17,395 nt of DNA from an uncultured Alphaproteobacteria bacterium (GTDB lineage: Bacteria; Pseudomonadota; Alphaproteobacteria; Sneathiellales; Sneathiellaceae), in contig CALEMG010000382.1 of assembly GCA_937910835.1 (NCBI GenBank), positions 1-17,395 on the forward strand, written 5' to 3'. The position numbers and the translations under genes were made by a program. The notes under the pieces were generated by a model. The model was given only the letters and a program-made list of their open reading frames with translations, made no database searches and was not told the origin of the DNA. Position 1 is the first letter of the stretch; every line of letters starts with the position of its first letter. This document shows, one piece after another, positions 14,841 through 17,395 of this stretch.

Positions 14841-15731
14841 GTGTCAGCATCCGACATCACCGCCGCAAAAAAACACAAAAATAATCTGACGGGAATTATG
14901 TGGATGCTGTTGTACACGTTATCAATGTCAGGCATGCACGCAGGTGTGCGTCATGTATCGGAAACCGTCCATCCGTTTGAAACTGCATTTTTCCGCTTGA
15001 TTTTCGGCCTCATAGCGCTCGCTCCGTTTTTCTATCGGCACGGAGTTAGCGTTTTAAAAACAAAGCGTTTACCGATGCTATGCCTTCGCGGCGTGGTTAA
15101 TGCAGGCTGTATGCTGGGCTTCTTTTACGCCCTGTCAATTGGTCCGTTGGCGCAGGTTACAGCACTCGGGTTTTCTGCAACCCTCTTCGGGATTGTTTTG
15201 GCTATCTTTATTTTTAAAGAGAAGGTGGGCCTGAACCGTTGGACAGCCATTTTCGTGGGATTCTTAGGAACAATTGTAATCATACGTCCCGGGTTTGCCC
15301 ATATAGGTATTGAAAGCATTGTCACCCTTGGCGCTGCGTTCGGCTGGGCGGTTTGTATGATGATCATCAAGGATCTAGGACGCACCGAATCTGCGGAAAC
15401 AATAACGGCTTACATGTCTCTGGTTATGGCACCCATCGTATTGATACCGGCCTTGTTCGTCTGGACCACGCCCACTCTTTATGATTTCGCATGGTTAGTG
15501 GCAATCGGCATTATGGGAGGTGTCGGACAGCTCGCGATGGCGAATGCCCTGAAATTTGGAGAGGCGCAAGTTGTTCTTCCCGTTGAATTTTCCCGGTTAA
15601 TCTGGATCTCCGTGATTGCCTTTTTCGCTTTTGGCGAGGTCCCGGGAGTTTATTTATGGATTGGCGGCGGCATGATCATCGCAGCGACAACCTATATCAC
15701 CATCCGTGAAGGCAGGACAAAAGGAGGGTGA
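14841..15731 (+). CDS. EamA/DMT-family transporter (drug/metabolite exporter)
   Basis: This 296-residue integral membrane protein of the drug/metabolite transporter superfamily has about ten helices in two EamA repeats. The first repeat includes HPFETAFFRLIFGLIALAPFF and ALSIGPLAQVTALGFSATLFG, followed by IFKEKVGLNRWTAIFVGFLGTIVIIRPG, which closes it. The second contains ANALKFGEAQVVLPVEFSRLIW and FGEVPGVYLWIGGGMIIAATTY. The start is GTG at 14841 with GGGAG nine bases upstream; the next in-frame ATG would remove the first helix. It stands alone, convergent with dnaE2, and has no obvious link to the phthalate genes. Substrate cannot be told from sequence; metabolites, amino acids or drugs are all possible. 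Confidence 0.88.
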   Translation: MSASDITAAKKHKNNLTGIMWMLLYTLSMSGMHAGVRHVSETVHPFETAFFRLIFGLIALAPFFYRHGVSVLKTKRLPMLCLRGVVNAGCMLGFFYALSIGPLAQVTALGFSATLFGIVLAIFIFKEKVGLNRWTAIFVGFLGTIVIIRPGFAHIGIESIVTLGAAFGWAVCMMIIKDLGRTESAETITAYMSLVMAPIVLIPALFVWTTPTLYDFAWLVAIGIMGGVGQLAMANALKFGEAQVVLPVEFSRLIWISVIAFFAFGEVPGVYLWIGGGMIIAATTYITIREGRTKGG

Positions 15732-15890
15732 TGCTAACGACTGATAACCTTCTCTACCTTATCCGCAGCGACTGTGTTCACTAGCCAAATGAATACCCGC
15801 CTTCGCCACTGTCTTGGAGAGTTCCTGATATGCGGGTCCGTCCTTAGTCTCAGCAAGGTGAGCCGGATCAGAAGACAGAGTCGTTTTTAT

Positions 15891-17395
15891 TTATTTGTGA
15901 AAGTCCCGGGAAGGAAACAGGGCCTTTGTCATATCGCGGGGGTGCTTATGCAAATTCACAGCACTGCTGTTAACCAGTTTGGCCTTGGTCTGTTGTTGAA
16001 GGAATCTCTCATCATCCAGATTTTCCAGATAGTAAGAATAATCCGTAATGCGATCCGCGATCAGGTGGGTAACGATATCTTTGCGTTCAAGCACCCCGGA
16101 TATCTTAATCAACCGCCCGGTCATCACCGCCCGCCGGAAGCGTTCAAAAACTTTTTGCCAGACAACAATATTTATGCTGCCCTCCTCATCTTCGAGGGTC
16201 ATGAACACCACCCCCTTCGACGTGCCCGGTCGCTGACGAGCGAGGACAAGCCCTGCCACGCTCACACGCTGCTTATGGGAGACTGACAGCAGGGACTTGG
16301 ATTGCACTGTGCCCGGAAACTGCGGACGGAGAAGTTTGAGCGGATGATCTCTCAGGCTCAGGCGAAGAGAACGGTAATCCTGTAGAACATTTTCACCGAC
16401 ATGCATTTTGGGCAAAGTGACATCCGGATCGAGCCCCTGCTCATCTTCTCTCGCGTAGGAAAACAGTGGCAGCGGTTTCTCGCCCTTGATCCCGCTCGCC
16501 TGCCAAAGCGCTTCACGTCGATCCAGATTAAGGGAAGAAAAGGCATCCGCATTTGCCAGCCGTTTGAGAGAGGCGGGCTTTACCCCGGCCCTCATCCATA
16601 CATCGCGCACGGTGACATATCCGTTCTGCCGCGCCGCGACGATCCAGTCCGCATCCTCCTCATTCATGCCTCTGACCTGCCGCATTCCCAGACGCAGCAT
16701 CAATCCGCCCTCCCCCGGTTCCAGAATGCTGTCCCATGCCGAGTAATTGACATCAGGTGGCTTCACCGTCACTCCATGCTCTCGAGCATCGCGAATAATC
16801 TGTGCGGGCGCATAAAATCCCATTGGCTGGGAATTCAGCAAGGCACAAGCGAAAACGTCCGGATGATGGCACTTGATCCAGGCCGAGGCATAGACGAGCA
16901 ATGCGAAAGAGGCCGCATGGCTTTCCGGGAAACCATATTCGCCAAACCCTTCAATCTGCTTAAAGCATCTCTCTGCAAATTCAATGTCATAACCATTCTT
17001 TTTCATTCCTTTAGTGAACTTATCACGAAAGGAGTTGATCGTACCCATCTTGCGGAAAGTCGCCATGGCGCGGCGCAACTGATCCGCCTCTCCTGGGGTG
17101 AAACCCGCGCCGACAATGGCAATCCGCATGGCCTGCTCCTGAAACAGGGGAACACCAAGCGTTTTGCTCAAAACGCCTTCAAGTTCTTTTGACGGATAAA
17201 CCGCCTTTTCCTCCCCGTTCCTGCGGCGAATATAGGGATGCACCATATCGCCCTGAATAGGCCCGGGGCGGACGATTGCCACCTCAATCACCAGATCATA
17301 AAAATTGCGGGGCTTCATACGCGGCAGGAAAGACATCTGTGCCCGGCTTTCCACCTGAAAGACGCCGATGCTGTCGGCTTGACACAGCATATCAT
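15891..17395 (-). CDS. dnaE2: Error-prone DNA polymerase DnaE2 (ImuC), C-terminal part
   Basis: This is the C-terminal 501 residues or so of DnaE2, a C-family polymerase used in SOS-induced translesion synthesis, usually with ImuA and ImuB. The gene continues past the right edge. DnaE2 rather than replicative DnaE1 is shown by ADSIGVFQVESRAQMSFLPR, VIEVAIVRPGPIQGDMVHPY and GVPLFQEQAMRIAIVGAGF, by the OB-fold segment VSVAGLVLARQRPGTSKGVV with VFMTLEDEEGSINIVVW, and by the typical ending HPRDMTKALFPSRDFH. DnaE2 proteins normally end there, so the C-terminus is complete. By family knowledge the catalytic aspartates are upstream, outside the window. Its stop is 159 bp from the convergent exporter gene. 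No SOS box can be examined because the promoter is not included. Confidence 0.95.
   Translation of the reverse strand, partial: DMLCQADSIGVFQVESRAQMSFLPRMKPRNFYDLVIEVAIVRPGPIQGDMVHPYIRRRNGEEKAVYPSKELEGVLSKTLGVPLFQEQAMRIAIVGAGFTPGEADQLRRAMATFRKMGTINSFRDKFTKGMKKNGYDIEFAERCFKQIEGFGEYGFPESHAASFALLVYASAWIKCHHPDVFACALLNSQPMGFYAPAQIIRDAREHGVTVKPPDVNYSAWDSILEPGEGGLMLRLGMRQVRGMNEEDADWIVAARQNGYVTVRDVWMRAGVKPASLKRLANADAFSSLNLDRREALWQASGIKGEKPLPLFSYAREDEQGLDPDVTLPKMHVGENVLQDYRSLRLSLRDHPLKLLRPQFPGTVQSKSLLSVSHKQRVSVAGLVLARQRPGTSKGVVFMTLEDEEGSINIVVWQKVFERFRRAVMTGRLIKISGVLERKDIVTHLIADRITDYSYYLENLDDERFLQQQTKAKLVNSSAVNLHKHPRDMTKALFPSRDFHK

Noticed and set aside
16401..17192. Long plus-strand open frame of 263 codons
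   Set aside because: It is the antisense shadow of dnaE2, whose family motifs run through the whole interval on the minus strand.
1..17395. CRISPR array, tRNA or rRNA genes, insertion sequences, attachment sites
   Set aside because: No regularly spaced repeats, cloverleaf-like sequences, transposase motifs or flanking direct repeats were recognised on reading both strands.

Overview
The window looks like a chromosomal stretch of an alphaproteobacterium, probably free-living and possibly marine. The reasons are moderate GC content, a three-gene TRAP transporter, DnaE2, and the style of the acyl-CoA and MarR/TetR genes. No taxonomic marker is present, so this is inference.

Layout. The left flank (1-1728) holds acyl-CoA genes: the 3' end of a thiolase with a +1 shift in a T6 run, a TetR/LmrA-type regulator gene interrupted by an in-frame TAG, and a divergently transcribed intact crotonase-fold gene. 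The shared tetR/crotonase promoter region carries two GACCGGTC-like operators. The centre (1821-6967) encodes the upper phthalate pathway in pht5-pht4-pht2 order on the minus strand, with pht3 divergent on the plus strand, followed by a convergent MarR regulator. Next (7170-10128, minus strand) is a dctP-dctQ-dctM TRAP operon. It is followed by a two-gene minus-strand unit (10443-12522), a large alpha/beta hydrolase and an SDR dehydrogenase. The right flank holds a biotin carboxylase gene with an in-frame TAA, a gene-poor 0.6 kb stretch, an EamA-type exporter, and the C-terminal half of the error-prone polymerase DnaE2, cut by the window edge.

How the genes may work together. Pht3 (Rieske oxygenase) with Pht2 (FMN/2Fe-2S reductase) would convert phthalate to its 4,5-cis-dihydrodiol. 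Pht4 would oxidise this to 4,5-dihydroxyphthalate and Pht5 would decarboxylate it to protocatechuate. The TRAP system is a candidate importer for phthalate or a related aromatic acid. The hydrolase and SDR could feed the pathway by cleaving a phthalate ester and oxidising the released alcohol, which is speculative.

The most informative signal is a palindrome with core TTAGATATCTAA. It occurs in the pht2/pht3 intergenic region, twice upstream of dctP (one copy in the -35/-10 spacer), and once with a single mismatch upstream of the hydrolase. This ties the three transcription units into one candidate regulon, most simply controlled by the MarR protein encoded inside the island. All three disrupted genes (thiolase, TetR, biotin carboxylase) lie in the flanks, while every gene of the proposed island reads through intact.
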